In this document: positions 52,608-62,414 of the stretch, one piece after another
Numbering within the stretch: position 1 is the first letter of the stretch
Layout of the letters: each line of letters starts with the position of its first letter
NCBI RefSeq assembly: GCF_037577855.1
Contig: NZ_JBAKFX010000018.1
Span: 1 to 64,000, forward strand
Source: Dethiothermospora halolimnae
Lineage (GTDB): Bacteria; Bacillota; Clostridia; Tissierellales; VENL01
Direction of reading: 5' to 3'
Length of the DNA: 64,000 nucleotides
Notes under the pieces: model-generated
Told to the model about the DNA's origin: nothing
The model's database searches: none
Seen by the model: the letters and a program-made list of their open reading frames with translations, nothing else
Program-made: the position numbers and the translations under genes

Positions 52608-55022
52608 ATGGCAAGTTTAGCAAAGGTATTTAATATAAACGAAAGAATATCAGGCAACTTAGCAAAAACCACAGAGGTAATTTCAAAATTTCAAGGTAAT
52701 TTAAAGAAGATGGCCCAAGTTGGGGAGACCTCGGCAAACAAAGTTAATAAAAAAATAAAAAAGTTATCAACCGATAGTAGTAAGAGTTTTAATGAGTTAG
52801 AAAAAGCTGCAATAACTATAAAAAATCCTATAGAAGAAGTATTAAACAATAAAATAAATATAGAAGCCTTGGTTAAAACAGAAAACCTAGAAAAAATAAA
52901 GGATATAACGAAGGAAGTAACGGGAATAGACTTAGGAGAAATAAAGTTTAGTAAAGAGGGATTAACAAAGGTAATAGATCAAGTAAAAAATAGTAAGTTA
53001 AATATGAAGGCCTTAGTTGATACAAAGAACCTAGAGAAGATAAAAAATATAACAAAGGATGTAACAGGGATAGATTTAGGAGAAATAGAGGCAAGTAAGG
53101 AACAGATAACAAAAACAATAGAGCAAATAAAAAATAGTAAAATAAATATGAAAGCCTTGGTTAAAACAGAGAACCTAGAAAAAATAAAGGATATAACGAA
53201 GGAAGTAACGGGAATAGACTTAGGAGAAATAAAGTTTAGTAAAAAGGGGTTAACAAAGGTAATAGACCAAGTAAAAAATAGCAAGTTAAATATGAAGGCC
53301 TTAGTTGATACAAAGAACCTAGAGAAGATAAAAAATATAACGAAGAATGTAACAGGGATAGATCTAGGAGAAATAGAGGCAAGTAAGGAACAGATAACAA
53401 AAACAATAGAGCAGATAAAAAATAGCAAAATAAATATGAAAGCCCTGGTTAAAACAGAGAATCTAGAAAAAATAAAGGATATAACAAAGGAAGTAACGGG
53501 AATAGACTTAGGAGAAATAAAGTTTAGTAAAGAGAGATTAACAAAGGTAATAGATCAAGTAAAAAATAGTAAGTTAAATATGAAGGCATTAGTTGATACA
53601 GAGAACCTAGAGAAGATAAAAAATATAACAAAGGATGTAACAGGGATAGACTTAGGTGAAATAAAATTTAATAAAGAAGGACTAACTACCTTTATTAATC
53701 AAGTGAAAAATTGCGAAATAAATATAGATGCTTTGGTAAATACAGAAAACTTAGGTAAGATGAATGATGTCTTAAAGGATGTAACAGGGATAGATTTAGG
53801 AGAAGTAGAGTTTAGCAAAGAAGGTTTAACCAACTTTATAGATCAAGTAAAAAATAGTAACTTTGATATAAAAGCTTTAGTAAATACAGAGAACTTAGGA
53901 AAAATCAATGATGTTTTAAAGGATATGACAGGAATAGACTTAGGAGAGATAAAGTTTAATAAAGAAGGTATTAGTAGTTTTATGGAAAGTGTTAAAAATG
54001 CTAAGTTTGACTTGGGAGCTTTAGTCAATACTGAAGGATTTAAAAATATAGCTGCTTCAGTAACAGAAATCTCTGGAATAGAACTTGGAAATATAAGTTC
54101 CTCTATAGAAGGATTGAAGGGATCTTTTTCAAATTTAGCTAGCCAAGGACTTGCTGGAGTCAAAGAAGGACTTGGAGGATTTCTTGATAAAATTGGATTA
54201 GCAAAAATAAAGACAGGGGCACTTATAGCTAAACAATACGCAATGGCAGGTATAACTAAGGCCGTAACAGTGGTTCAATGGCTGTGGAATGCAGCATTAA
54301 GTGCAAATCCCATAGGGTTGGTGATTATAGCAATCGCCGGTCTAATAGGGGGTCTAGTTCTTTTATATAAAAAGTGTACATTTGTAAGAAAGATAGTAGA
54401 TGGATTCTGGAGTGGACTTAAAAGTGGTGCTGAGATGGCGGTAAACTTTGTTATAAAGATGATTAATAAGTTTATAGGATGCTTAAATAAAGGTATTAAG
54501 CTTATTAATAAAATTCCAGGAGTAGATATACCAGAGATTCCAGAAATTCCAGAGGTATCATTTACAGATAAAAATAAAGAAAATAAAGTAGAAAAGGGAC
54601 AGGAAGCACCAGAGCTAGTTAAGGGAGTACAAATGGTTCCTGAAGGACCAAAAACTTTAGATGGTTCTGATATGAATTTTAATAATAATAAAATACCAAC
54701 TGGAACAGAAACATTACAAGAAAAAACCAGCTATACAAAGGATATAAATATAAACCACGATTTTAATAATATTCCCGATAGTAAGGGGAATATTGATTCT
54801 TCTAGTAACTTTAATAACATATCAAAAACAGAAACCAATGAAATAATATATGGCTCATCTAAACAAAGGGAAACTGTAAATAATGATAATAGAAATTATT
54901 CAGTGGTCTTTGGAGATAGGGTGATTGAAAAGAAAGCAAATGTGGATGAGATTTTAGATAGTATTAGAAAAGTATTAGAAGATGGTATGAATACAGGAGG
55001 TGAAGAGGTATTTGAAATCTAA
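52608..55022 (+). CDS. Tail tape measure protein with 48-residue tandem repeats
   Basis: 804 residues. Residues about 87-518 are nine tandem 48-residue repeats (ALVKTENLEKIKDITKEVTG... type), organised as a 96-residue dimer repeated nearly identically three times and then diverging. A hydrophobic segment follows (NPIGLVIIAIAGLIGGLVLLYKK) that may span the target membrane, then a low-complexity C-terminus. Position after the chaperone genes is diagnostic. Length sets tail length, so repeat number may tune it. AGGAGGTG ribosome binding site overlapping the T ORF. Confidence 0.92.
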   Translation: MASLAKVFNINERISGNLAKTTEVISKFQGNLKKMAQVGETSANKVNKKIKKLSTDSSKSFNELEKAAITIKNPIEEVLNNKINIEALVKTENLEKIKDITKEVTGIDLGEIKFSKEGLTKVIDQVKNSKLNMKALVDTKNLEKIKNITKDVTGIDLGEIEASKEQITKTIEQIKNSKINMKALVKTENLEKIKDITKEVTGIDLGEIKFSKKGLTKVIDQVKNSKLNMKALVDTKNLEKIKNITKNVTGIDLGEIEASKEQITKTIEQIKNSKINMKALVKTENLEKIKDITKEVTGIDLGEIKFSKERLTKVIDQVKNSKLNMKALVDTENLEKIKNITKDVTGIDLGEIKFNKEGLTTFINQVKNCEINIDALVNTENLGKMNDVLKDVTGIDLGEVEFSKEGLTNFIDQVKNSNFDIKALVNTENLGKINDVLKDMTGIDLGEIKFNKEGISSFMESVKNAKFDLGALVNTEGFKNIAASVTEISGIELGNISSSIEGLKGSFSNLASQGLAGVKEGLGGFLDKIGLAKIKTGALIAKQYAMAGITKAVTVVQWLWNAALSANPIGLVIIAIAGLIGGLVLLYKKCTFVRKIVDGFWSGLKSGAEMAVNFVIKMINKFIGCLNKGIKLINKIPGVDIPEIPEIPEVSFTDKNKENKVEKGQEAPELVKGVQMVPEGPKTLDGSDMNFNNNKIPTGTETLQEKTSYTKDININHDFNNIPDSKGNIDSSSNFNNISKTETNEIIYGSSKQRETVNNDNRNYSVVFGDRVIEKKANVDEILDSIRKVLEDGMNTGGEEVFEI
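52866..54161. repeat. Nine 144-bp tandem repeats in the tape measure gene
   Basis: Unit starts at 52866, 53010, 53154 and so on to 54018, exactly every 144 bp. Units 1/3/5 and 2/4/6 are nearly identical, giving 288-bp dimers at 52866, 53154 and 53442. Units 7-9 are diverged. Likely subject to recombination and misassembly. Confidence 0.9.
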
Positions 55023-55662
55023 ATATCAATTTTGGCTTAGTTTTAATAATGGAGAACAAAGATTACAACTTCCGGTAAATCCTCCTAAAATAAAAATAGA
55101 AAATGGTATGAAAAATGAAACAATAGATGTATCTAATCTTGGAGAAATAACCGTTATTCAAAAGTCTACACCTAAAAAAATTTCAATAGAGAGTATTTTT
55201 CCAGCTAATGATGGTCCCTACTGTGAGTATAAAGATATCCCAGAGCCCCAAGAAGCCGTTGACATAATAGAAAGTTGGCAAAATAGTGAAAAGCCCATAA
55301 GATTTTTAATAACAAATACAAATATAAATTATCCTGTATCTATAGAAAAGTTTACCACCACAGAAAAGGCTGGGGATATTGGAACCATATCCTATAACTT
55401 AGAATTAAAAGAGTATAGATTTATAGAAGTAAAGGAAATGGAAGAAAAAAATGGGGAGATTAATATTGGTTCAAAGGAAGAAGAAAGAACCGATGAAAGA
55501 AGTATACCAAAACTTTATATAGTAAAGGCTGGAGATTGTCTTTATAAAATTGCAAAGTCCCAGTTAGGGGATGGATCAAGATATGGTGAAATAGCCAAAT
55601 TAAATAATATAAAGCCAGACTATACTATATACCCTAATCAAAAGTTAAAGCTTCCCAATTAA
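55012..55662 (+). CDS. LysM tail protein (XkdP-like)
   Basis: 216 residues: an N-terminal XkdP-like domain (FWLSFNNGEQRLQLPVNPP, TIDVSNLGEITVIQ, PAND...EAVDIIESWQNSEKPIRFLITNT) and a C-terminal LysM (YIVKAGDCLYKIAKSQLGDGSRYGEIAKLNNIKPDYTIYPNQKLKLP). LysM binds peptidoglycan glycans. TTG 55012 is preferred; the GTG at 55000 lies inside the AGGAGG site. It overlaps the tape measure gene end. Confidence 0.88.
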   Translation: MKSKYQFWLSFNNGEQRLQLPVNPPKIKIENGMKNETIDVSNLGEITVIQKSTPKKISIESIFPANDGPYCEYKDIPEPQEAVDIIESWQNSEKPIRFLITNTNINYPVSIEKFTTTEKAGDIGTISYNLELKEYRFIEVKEMEEKNGEINIGSKEEERTDERSIPKLYIVKAGDCLYKIAKSQLGDGSRYGEIAKLNNIKPDYTIYPNQKLKLPN

Positions 55663-55674
55663 GAGGTGAGGAGT

Positions 55675-56646
55675 TTGTTACAGCTAATACTAGTTAAAAA
55701 GGATAAATCAGTGGATATTTCAAAGTTAGTAGAAAAGATAACTTGGAAAGGTAAAAAGCTAAGGGCTCCACGAAGTGTTGAAGTATCCTTTGTGGATACA
55801 GATAAGGGATATCATAAGAACGTAGGCATAAAAGAAGGGGACGGTTTAGTTTTTATTTGGAAAGAGAATGAATTGTTTAGAGGAAATGTATTTAGTATAA
55901 GTAGAGGCAAAAGCGCTAAATCAAAGATGGTTGCCCATGACAATCTCTTTTATTTAGTAAATAATAAGGACTCTTATGTTTTCACAGAGCAGTCCCTAGA
56001 TAAAATAGTCAGCAGAATATGTAGTGATTTTCAAATACCAACAGGTGAATTGACATCATCAGACTATATTATCCCCTATCAAGTTAGTGATTCTAAAGTG
56101 TTATATGACATAATACTAAAAGCTATGGACACCACATATAACCAGACTGGTAAAAGATATTATCTAAGGGCTAAAGAGGGGAAAATAGATTTATTACTAA
56201 GAAAAGAAAATGTAAGAAAATGGATTTTAGAAGATGGTAAAAATTTAATAAATTATAACCATAACTCTTCTATAGAAAATACAATAACTAAGGTAAAAAT
56301 GACAACAGGAGAAGGGGACGAAACTATAATAAAAACAGCAGAAGATGGAAGTCTGGTAGAGCAATTTGGAGTTTTACAATATTATAAAAAAGTAAATGAC
56401 AAAATAAATGAAGGACAGCTACAAGAAAGGGTGGATAAAGCCTTAAAAGAAAAGGGAAAAGTCGAAAAACAAATATCCATTGAAGCTATAGGCATAGAAG
56501 ATATAATAAGTGGATGTGGAGTAAATCTAGCTATACCAGAGCTTGAGATAGAAAAGGGATATTATGTAGATGAAGATACCCATACCTTTAAAGGAAATAA
56601 ACATACAATGAAGCTTAAACTTACTGAAACCATGGAATTGGGGTGA
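55675..56646 (+). CDS. Tail hub protein (XkdQ-like, gpD family)
   Basis: About 323 residues: LLQLILVKKDKSVDISKLVEKITWKGKKLRAPRSVEVSFVDT, VFISWKENELFRG-like and SVAHDNLFYLVNNKD segments, LVEQFGVLQYYKKVNDK near the C-terminus: XkdQ/baseplate hub family related to gpD/gp27. Connects tube and spike. TTG 55675 is favoured by GAGGTGAGG; an in-frame GTG at 55666 is the alternative. Confidence 0.85.
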   Translation: MLQLILVKKDKSVDISKLVEKITWKGKKLRAPRSVEVSFVDTDKGYHKNVGIKEGDGLVFIWKENELFRGNVFSISRGKSAKSKMVAHDNLFYLVNNKDSYVFTEQSLDKIVSRICSDFQIPTGELTSSDYIIPYQVSDSKVLYDIILKAMDTTYNQTGKRYYLRAKEGKIDLLLRKENVRKWILEDGKNLINYNHNSSIENTITKVKMTTGEGDETIIKTAEDGSLVEQFGVLQYYKKVNDKINEGQLQERVDKALKEKGKVEKQISIEAIGIEDIISGCGVNLAIPELEIEKGYYVDEDTHTFKGNKHTMKLKLTETMELG

Positions 56647-56650
56647 TAGT

Positions 56651-57121
56651 ATGATAGATATTATAAAAAAAGTATCAAGTCAAGTGGCAAAAACTTCTGG
56701 CATAAATATAATGGAAGCCATAATAACAAAGGAACCACCGGAAATTGAAATAAAGATTAAAAATAACGATAAGCTAATAATCCCTAAGGACCTTATTATA
56801 GTATCGGAACATTTACTAGAACATACTAGAATAGCTACTATAAAAATGGTGGAGCATATAGATTCTGAAACTGATGAACAGTTAACATCGCCTATTAGTG
56901 GTACAAGTAAAACATGTCAAGGAGCAATGCCTCCTATAAACTTTACCTTTCAAGGGACTGGTACTAGCTTAGACCTTACCCATAAACACATATTAGAAAC
57001 CTTTACAATGGAAGATGGAGAGATAACCTTTAGATGCTGTTTAAAAGAAGGGGATAAGGTTATGGTTATAGCTTTTGAAGAGGGACAAAAGTATTATATC
57101 ATGGATAAGGTGGTGAGTTAG
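56651..57121 (+). CDS. Baseplate protein, DUF2577 (XkdR-like)
   Basis: 156 residues: DIIKKVSSQVAKTSGINIMEAIITKEPPEIEIKIKNNDKLIIPKDLIIVSEHLL is the DUF2577 start. Between hub and DUF2634 genes as in PBSX. Probably a baseplate/spike component with OB-like fold. Its stop directly abuts the next ATG. Confidence 0.85.
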   Translation: MIDIIKKVSSQVAKTSGINIMEAIITKEPPEIEIKIKNNDKLIIPKDLIIVSEHLLEHTRIATIKMVEHIDSETDEQLTSPISGTSKTCQGAMPPINFTFQGTGTSLDLTHKHILETFTMEDGEITFRCCLKEGDKVMVIAFEEGQKYYIMDKVVS

Positions 57122-57523
57122 ATGCCCCTTACACCAAATATAAAGATTCCTAAGATAGTAAAATCCACAGTAGGTCCATCTAAAACCTATAGACTTGACA
57201 CAAAAGCTAAGCGGATAGTAGGAAAGATTGATGAATTAGAAGCTATAAAGCAGTTTGTTATGAAGGCAATAAGAACCGTAAGATACTCAAACTTAATATA
57301 TAGTCATAAGTTTGGATGCCAAATAAAAAACTTGCTGGGAAAGGGACTAACAGAAGAATATATCAAATCAGAAGTGCCTCGGTTAATAGCTGAGGCATTA
57401 ATTTATGATGAAAGAATTATAAAGGTCCATAGCTTTGATATAGAGGTTAAAGAGGATAAAATGTTTGTTGAGTTTATAGTAGATAGCACTGAAGGAGAGT
57501 TAAATATAAGGGAGGTGATATGA
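57122..57523 (+). CDS. Baseplate wedge protein, DUF2634 (XkdS-like, gp25/gpW)
   Basis: 133 residues: SKTYRLDTKAKRIVGKIDELEAIKQFVMKAIRTVRYSNLIYSHKFGCQIKNLLGKG, typical of DUF2634 proteins with a gp25-like fold that lock the sheath to the baseplate. Translation coupled to both neighbours. Confidence 0.88.
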   Translation: MPLTPNIKIPKIVKSTVGPSKTYRLDTKAKRIVGKIDELEAIKQFVMKAIRTVRYSNLIYSHKFGCQIKNLLGKGLTEEYIKSEVPRLIAEALIYDERIIKVHSFDIEVKEDKMFVEFIVDSTEGELNIREVI

Positions 57524-58564
57524 TTGTTTGAAGATAGGACATATGAAAATATCTTAAATGAAATGCTTAATGAAGTTCCCCATGACTTAGATAAAAGAGA
57601 AGGTTCTATTATATACGATGCATTGGCACCTGCCGCATTAAAAATGGCCCAAGTGTATGTGGATTTAAAAAGTGTTTTGGCCTTAGGATTTGCAGATACA
57701 TCCAATGGACAATGGCTTGATATGAGGGTAAATGAAAGGGGACTTAAAAGAAAGGAAGCAATAAAAACAATAAGGGAAGCTAAGTTTAAACCAGATATAG
57801 TTAAGGAAGGTACAAGATTTTTTATAGATGGTTTATATTTTAAGTTAAGCAAAGATGGAAATGTAGAGTGTGAGATATCAGGGGAGATAGGAAATGAACC
57901 TTTAGATGGTAGCAGTTTAGTTCCTGTAAATACCATACCTAACCTTGAAGAAGCAAAATTAGGTAAGATAATAAAATATGGTAGAGATAAAGAGAGTGAT
58001 GAAGAACTACTTGATAGGTATATAGAGGATTTACAAAGACCTGCGGAAAATGGAAATAAAGCCCACTATGAAAAGTGGGCAACAGAAGTAAATGGGGTAG
58101 GAGATGCAAAGGTTTTTCCACGGGAATATGGGCCAAATACTGTAAAAGTAGTTATAATAGATTCTTCTGGAAAACCTGCTTCCCAGGAATTAGTTAAAAA
58201 GGTTCAAAACTATATTGATCCAGAAAGTTCAGGACTAGGGGAAGGAGTGGCTAACTTAGGAGCTAAATGCACTGTTAAAAGTGCAACTAAGAAGATAATT
58301 AATATATCTGTAAAACTAGAGCTAGGGGAAAATAAGACTATAGAACAGGCAAAAAAAGAGATAGGCTCACTATTAAATGACTACTTAGTAGAAGAAATAG
58401 CCTTTAAACAAAATACAGTTAGAATAACTAATATAGGGAATATAATACTATCAGCTAAAAGTGTAATAGATTATTCGGATCTTAAGTTAAATGGAGAAAC
58501 TAAAAACATTGAATTAAAAGATGAAGAAGTACCGATATTGGGAGAGGTGAGCTTCAATGAATAA
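57524..58564 (+). CDS. Baseplate J protein (XkdT-like)
   Basis: 346 residues: NILNEMLNEVPHDLDKREGSIIYDALAPAALKMAQVYVDLK is the BaseplateJ N-terminus, with GYFGRDKESDEELLDRYIEDLQRPAENGNKAHYEKWATEVNGVGDAKVFP-like core. Wedge component that transmits the contraction signal. TTG start after AGGTGATATGA; overlaps the next gene by 8 nt. Confidence 0.92.
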   Translation: MFEDRTYENILNEMLNEVPHDLDKREGSIIYDALAPAALKMAQVYVDLKSVLALGFADTSNGQWLDMRVNERGLKRKEAIKTIREAKFKPDIVKEGTRFFIDGLYFKLSKDGNVECEISGEIGNEPLDGSSLVPVNTIPNLEEAKLGKIIKYGRDKESDEELLDRYIEDLQRPAENGNKAHYEKWATEVNGVGDAKVFPREYGPNTVKVVIIDSSGKPASQELVKKVQNYIDPESSGLGEGVANLGAKCTVKSATKKIINISVKLELGENKTIEQAKKEIGSLLNDYLVEEIAFKQNTVRITNIGNIILSAKSVIDYSDLKLNGETKNIELKDEEVPILGEVSFNE

Positions 58565-59213
58565 TAAAAAAGAGTTAAAAAGCTATCTACCCCATATTTA
58601 TGAAGATGTTTATGAAATGAATAGCATTATAGAAGTAGAGGGAAGTCAATTTGACAAAATAGATAAAGAAATTGGAAGAGTATTAGAACAGTTTTTTGTT
58701 GATAAGACTACCTACGAAATTGAGCATTGGGAAAATATATATGGACTAACCCCAGACCCATCTAAAACCATAGAACAGAGAAGAAGTGCTATAAAGTCTA
58801 GAATAAGGGGTAGGGGAAAACTAAATAAACAATTAATAAAAAATGTAGTTGATGCATATACCGATGGTCAAGTAGATGTCTTACTTAGAAGGGACCTACT
58901 GATTATAAGATTTAATAGTATATATGGAATCCCAGAAACCCTTGATATAGTCAAAAGAGAACTTGATAACATAAAGCCGGCCCATTTAGGAATAGAATAT
59001 AGATTTGCATATCTACTTATAAAAGATGTTCATAAAAAAATGACCCTAGAGGAAATAGAAAATGTTACATTGGATAAATTTGCAGGTAAAAGTGGTATCA
59101 ATAGTCAACTTGATTATTTAACAATAGGGGCTATTCATAATGTAATGACCCTGGAACAAATTGAGAAGTTAACTTTGTACGAGATTACCGGAGGTGAAAT
59201 ATATGGCAAGTAG
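58557..59213 (+). CDS. Tail protein, DUF2313/YmfQ family (XkdU-like)
   Basis: 218 residues: LKSYLPHIYEDVYEMNSIIEVEGSQFDKIDKEIGRVLEQFFVDKTTYEIEHWENIYGLTPDPSKTIEQRRSAIKSRIRGRGK is the YmfQ/DUF2313 signature. The C-terminus carries two DKFAGKSGINSQLDYLTIGAIHNVMTLEQ-type repeats, which are not usual. Baseplate-fibre connector. Confidence 0.88.
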   Translation: MNNKKELKSYLPHIYEDVYEMNSIIEVEGSQFDKIDKEIGRVLEQFFVDKTTYEIEHWENIYGLTPDPSKTIEQRRSAIKSRIRGRGKLNKQLIKNVVDAYTDGQVDVLLRRDLLIIRFNSIYGIPETLDIVKRELDNIKPAHLGIEYRFAYLLIKDVHKKMTLEEIENVTLDKFAGKSGINSQLDYLTIGAIHNVMTLEQIEKLTLYEITGGEIYGK

Positions 59214-60255
59214 AACGCCAAAACTTAAATTATTAAAAAAAGATCCCATGGCCGATAAGAATGATACATTTAACATTGAAACTATGTTAAATGATAACTG
59301 GGATATAATAGATACGGAAGTAGCAGGAAGATATACTAAAAACGAGACCAATAAAAAAATTGAAGAAACAGCAGACTCAATATATGAAGAAGTTAATAGG
59401 GTGGAACAAGGGATAAAGGCATATGCAGATAGTAATAGACCAACAAAGGTATCGGAACTTGAAAATGATGCCCATTATGAAACCATTGAGAGAACCAATG
59501 AAAAGATAAATCAAGCAGAAAGCAATGCAAGGGAATACACAAGACAATATGCAAACTCAATAAAACCAACAAAGGTATCGGAACTTGAAAATGATAAGGG
59601 TTATGAAACAGTAGAAGGGGCACAAAATAAAGTAAGCACAGCAGAACAAAGAGCAAAGGCATATGCAGATAGTAAGAGGCCCACAAAGGTATCACAACTA
59701 ACAAATGATACCAATTATGAAACAGTAACAGGAGCCCAACAGGGGATTAATGCCGCTGAGCAAAGGGCAAAGGACTATGCCGATAATAAAAGGCCTATAA
59801 AGGTATCGGAATTAACCAATGATGCAGATTATGAAACGGAATCAGGAGCCCATCAAAAAGCTAAAGCAGCAGAGGAAAGGGCCAAAAATTATACAAATGT
59901 CAAAGTAGCCCATCTATTAAATTCTGCTCCAGGGACTTTAGATACCCTTAACGAATTGGCAAAGGCCCTTGGTAATGATCCTAACTTTGCAACTACGATA
60001 CTAAACAAATTATCTAAAAAATCCGATGAAGGGCATAAACATACAAAGAGTGGTATCAGTAATTTTTTAGGTAGCAATAAAGAAAAGAAAATAGCCCATG
60101 GTTTAGGGAAAACTCCATCGGGGGTTTATGTAACACCTATTGAAAAGACCAATGGTTATTTAGGGGAAGTTTGGGTTAGATATGATGCCAACTATATTTA
60201 TGTAGGAAATACTGGAGAATATAAAGGGAAATTTAATTGGGTTACATTAAGATAA
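59203..60255 (+). CDS. Tail fibre protein with RPTKVSEL repeats
   Basis: 350 residues: MASRTPKLKLLKKDPMADKNDTFNIETMLNDNWDIID fibre base, four repeats of about 42 residues (K/RPTKVSELENDxxYETxxxAxxKxxxAEQRAKxYAD), then TLDTLNELAKALGNDPNFATTILNKL, a common tail-fibre motif, and a small beta-rich tip (GLGKTPSGVYVTPIEKTNGYLG). Target recognition is expected at the tip. ATG 59203 follows GGAGGTG. No separate fibre chaperone is seen. Confidence 0.88.
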   Translation: MASRTPKLKLLKKDPMADKNDTFNIETMLNDNWDIIDTEVAGRYTKNETNKKIEETADSIYEEVNRVEQGIKAYADSNRPTKVSELENDAHYETIERTNEKINQAESNAREYTRQYANSIKPTKVSELENDKGYETVEGAQNKVSTAEQRAKAYADSKRPTKVSQLTNDTNYETVTGAQQGINAAEQRAKDYADNKRPIKVSELTNDADYETESGAHQKAKAAEERAKNYTNVKVAHLLNSAPGTLDTLNELAKALGNDPNFATTILNKLSKKSDEGHKHTKSGISNFLGSNKEKKIAHGLGKTPSGVYVTPIEKTNGYLGEVWVRYDANYIYVGNTGEYKGKFNWVTLR

Positions 60256-60276
60256 TATTTTTTAGGAGGGGTAAAA

Positions 60277-61668
60277 ATGAAAAATACTAGATATCCAGAT
60301 AGTGCTAGTTTTTTAGTTACAGAAAACTGTAACTTAGCATGTAAATATTGTTTTGAGAAACATAATAAAAAAGTGATGAGTAAAGAGGTGATCCATAGAG
60401 GGCTGGAGCTTTTATGTGATGGAGCAAAGAGACAAGGGAGAGACTCCTTTCATGCTATGATTTTTGGAGGAGAGCCATTATTACATCCCCATTTAGTAGA
60501 GGAAATACTTAAGTATGGGTTGGAACTCCAAAGAAGGAATAATATAAACTTTACAGCTAGTCTTATAACAAATGCAACAATAATGAATGATGAGATATTT
60601 AGAATATTACTTGAATATAGGGACAAGGTTGATTTAAGTACCCAACTATCAGTGGACGGTATAAAAAAGGTTCATGATATGTATAGGGTAACTAAAGATG
60701 GAAAAGGAAGTTTTCAGTTAATTGAAGATAATATAGAAAAATTCAAACAAATATATAAGAACAGATCTGGAATGTTAACGGTACACGGGGTAGTGAATAA
60801 AAAGGCACTGCCCTATTTATTTGAAAGTTATAGATACTTTAAAGAGGAATGGGGATTTAATGAAATATGGTTTATGCCCCTCCATGAAGATGATTGGACC
60901 ATTGAAGATATTGATATATACAGAAAAGAGTTAAATAAGATAGCAGATTATATAATAGAAGATGCTAAAAAGGGTAAGATGAAAACATTTAAAGGATACT
61001 CTCCAATAAATAGATGTTTTGAAAAACAAAGACCTTCAGCTCCCTGTGGAGCAGGAAAGGGATTTATAAGTATTACAGCCGATGGCAGTATATATCCTTG
61101 TCATCATTTTTATTTTAATCATAAAGAACTTAAAATAGGGAATGTATGGAAAGGCATCGATGATAGTAAAAGAAGAATATATCTAGACTATGAGTCCAGT
61201 GATATGACATGTCCTAATAATTGTGATCATGTAAATTGCTATAGATGTATTGCTGTTAACTACGATGTTAATGGTAGTATATTAAGCCAAGTTAGAGGAA
61301 ATTATTGTAAACTATCTCGGGTAGATAGAGAAGTACAATTAAGGGTAAAAAGAGAAATTGAAAAAATAGAAAAGAAGAATCCCAAAGAAAATAGGAAAGA
61401 TCAGGGGACCTTTATTGAAAGCTGGACAGAGGATGGAATGTACTATGAAAGATATAGAAATTCCGATGGAAGCGAAAGTGTATATGATAGACAGTTAAGA
61501 AATCGAGATAAGGAAGTAAATAAAAACAGTGACGACAAAGAATGTGATCATAATAAAGGAGAATGTCAGTGTGGAAGCAAAGAAGAGGATATGGAAACAT
61601 TGGCTATGGCTTTAAAAATGATAATTGAAAAGCTTAATACCTTGGAGAAAAATATACCAAAAAAGTAG
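60277..61668 (+). CDS. Radical SAM/SPASM peptide-modifying enzyme
   Basis: 463 residues. CxxxCxxC at Cys18, Cys22, Cys25 (ENCNLACKYCFEKH), FGGEPLLHP, ITNATIMN and STQLSVDGIKKVHD complete the radical SAM core. The SPASM region has Cys257 (PCGAGKG), Cys275 (YPCHHFY) and CPNNCDHVNCYRC (312-324) plus a final NYC, so auxiliary clusters are likely. A C-terminal extension of about 110 residues contains charged repeats, a CDHNKGECQC patch and a coiled coil. SPASM proteins usually install thioether or other crosslinks in peptides or activate enzymes. Twenty nt after the fibre gene, upstream of two Cys-rich genes: probable substrates. Confidence 0.9.
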   Translation: MKNTRYPDSASFLVTENCNLACKYCFEKHNKKVMSKEVIHRGLELLCDGAKRQGRDSFHAMIFGGEPLLHPHLVEEILKYGLELQRRNNINFTASLITNATIMNDEIFRILLEYRDKVDLSTQLSVDGIKKVHDMYRVTKDGKGSFQLIEDNIEKFKQIYKNRSGMLTVHGVVNKKALPYLFESYRYFKEEWGFNEIWFMPLHEDDWTIEDIDIYRKELNKIADYIIEDAKKGKMKTFKGYSPINRCFEKQRPSAPCGAGKGFISITADGSIYPCHHFYFNHKELKIGNVWKGIDDSKRRIYLDYESSDMTCPNNCDHVNCYRCIAVNYDVNGSILSQVRGNYCKLSRVDREVQLRVKREIEKIEKKNPKENRKDQGTFIESWTEDGMYYERYRNSDGSESVYDRQLRNRDKEVNKNSDDKECDHNKGECQCGSKEEDMETLAMALKMIIEKLNTLEKNIPKK

Positions 61669-61679
61669 GGTGATGCTAT

Positions 61680-62354
61680 ATGAGTTTAAGTTTAAAATGG
61701 TTGATGAACTATGGAAAGTCCAAGGGAGGATATGATATAACCCCTAACAATAGGCATTTAGAAGATTTAAAAATATTATTAAAGGACATGCAAAAGGTTA
61801 GAAAAGTAGGACAGTATAATGGGGAATTATCCCTAGGTGATTTATATGATGAATTCGAAAAGCTTCCCTCTTGTAGTTGTGATAGTAAACATAGTTATAT
61901 CTGTAGCTGCGAAAGTAGATGCGCCTGTGATAATAACATAGGAGATTGTAATTGTGAAAGTAGATGTACTACCCATAAAGTACCGGGATGTGATTGTGAT
62001 AATAGATGTGCCTGTGACTCAAATGTGGGTAATTGTAGTTGTGAGGGTAGATGTGCCTGTGATAATAATGTAGGAAATTGTAATTGTGAAAGTAGATGTA
62101 CCACCCATAAAAAGACAGGATGTAGTTGTGATAATAGATGTGCCTGTAATAGAAATATAGGAAGTTGTGACTGTGAAAATAGATGCAACTGTGTAAGTGA
62201 ATGTTCATGTAATAGTAGATGCTCTTGTGTTCTTGACCAGCCCATATGTGACCCCCATGCAGTATGTGATAGATATTTACCTCCTGTATGTGAGCATCAT
62301 CTAAAACCTATATGTGAAGTTGATGAGAGGCGATATTATGCTGATAAGCATTAA
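61680..62354 (+). CDS. Cysteine-rich repeat protein 1 (candidate radical SAM substrate)
   Basis: 224 residues with 36 cysteines. Residues 1-64 have no cysteine (LKWLMNYGKSKGG, LEDLKILLKDMQKVRK) and could be a leader or docking domain. From Cys65 come eight CxC-x3-CxC or CxC-x3-CT units (for example CSCDNRCACN, CNCESRCTTH), with a duplicated block of about 44 residues. The C-terminus has PICDPHAVC and PVCEHHLKPICE. No signal peptide or transmembrane segment. No family recognised. Twelve nt after the SPASM gene; GGTGATGCTAT start context. Confidence 0.8.
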   Translation: MSLSLKWLMNYGKSKGGYDITPNNRHLEDLKILLKDMQKVRKVGQYNGELSLGDLYDEFEKLPSCSCDSKHSYICSCESRCACDNNIGDCNCESRCTTHKVPGCDCDNRCACDSNVGNCSCEGRCACDNNVGNCNCESRCTTHKKTGCSCDNRCACNRNIGSCDCENRCNCVSECSCNSRCSCVLDQPICDPHAVCDRYLPPVCEHHLKPICEVDERRYYADKH

Positions 62355-62414
62355 ATATAAATCCATGGGGAATAAAGGATATTATTATAAAAATCAGGAG
62401 AGGAGGCATATTAT

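Noticed and set aside
52866..54161. 144-bp repeats as mobile or CRISPR-like sequence
   Set aside because: They are in frame throughout the tape measure gene with period 48 codons.
61895..62245. Long minus-strand frames opposite the Cys-rich genes (His/Leu/Ser/Gln-rich)
   Set aside because: They are mirror frames of the tandem repeats, without ribosome binding sites, and their composition merely reflects the repeated codons of the plus strand.
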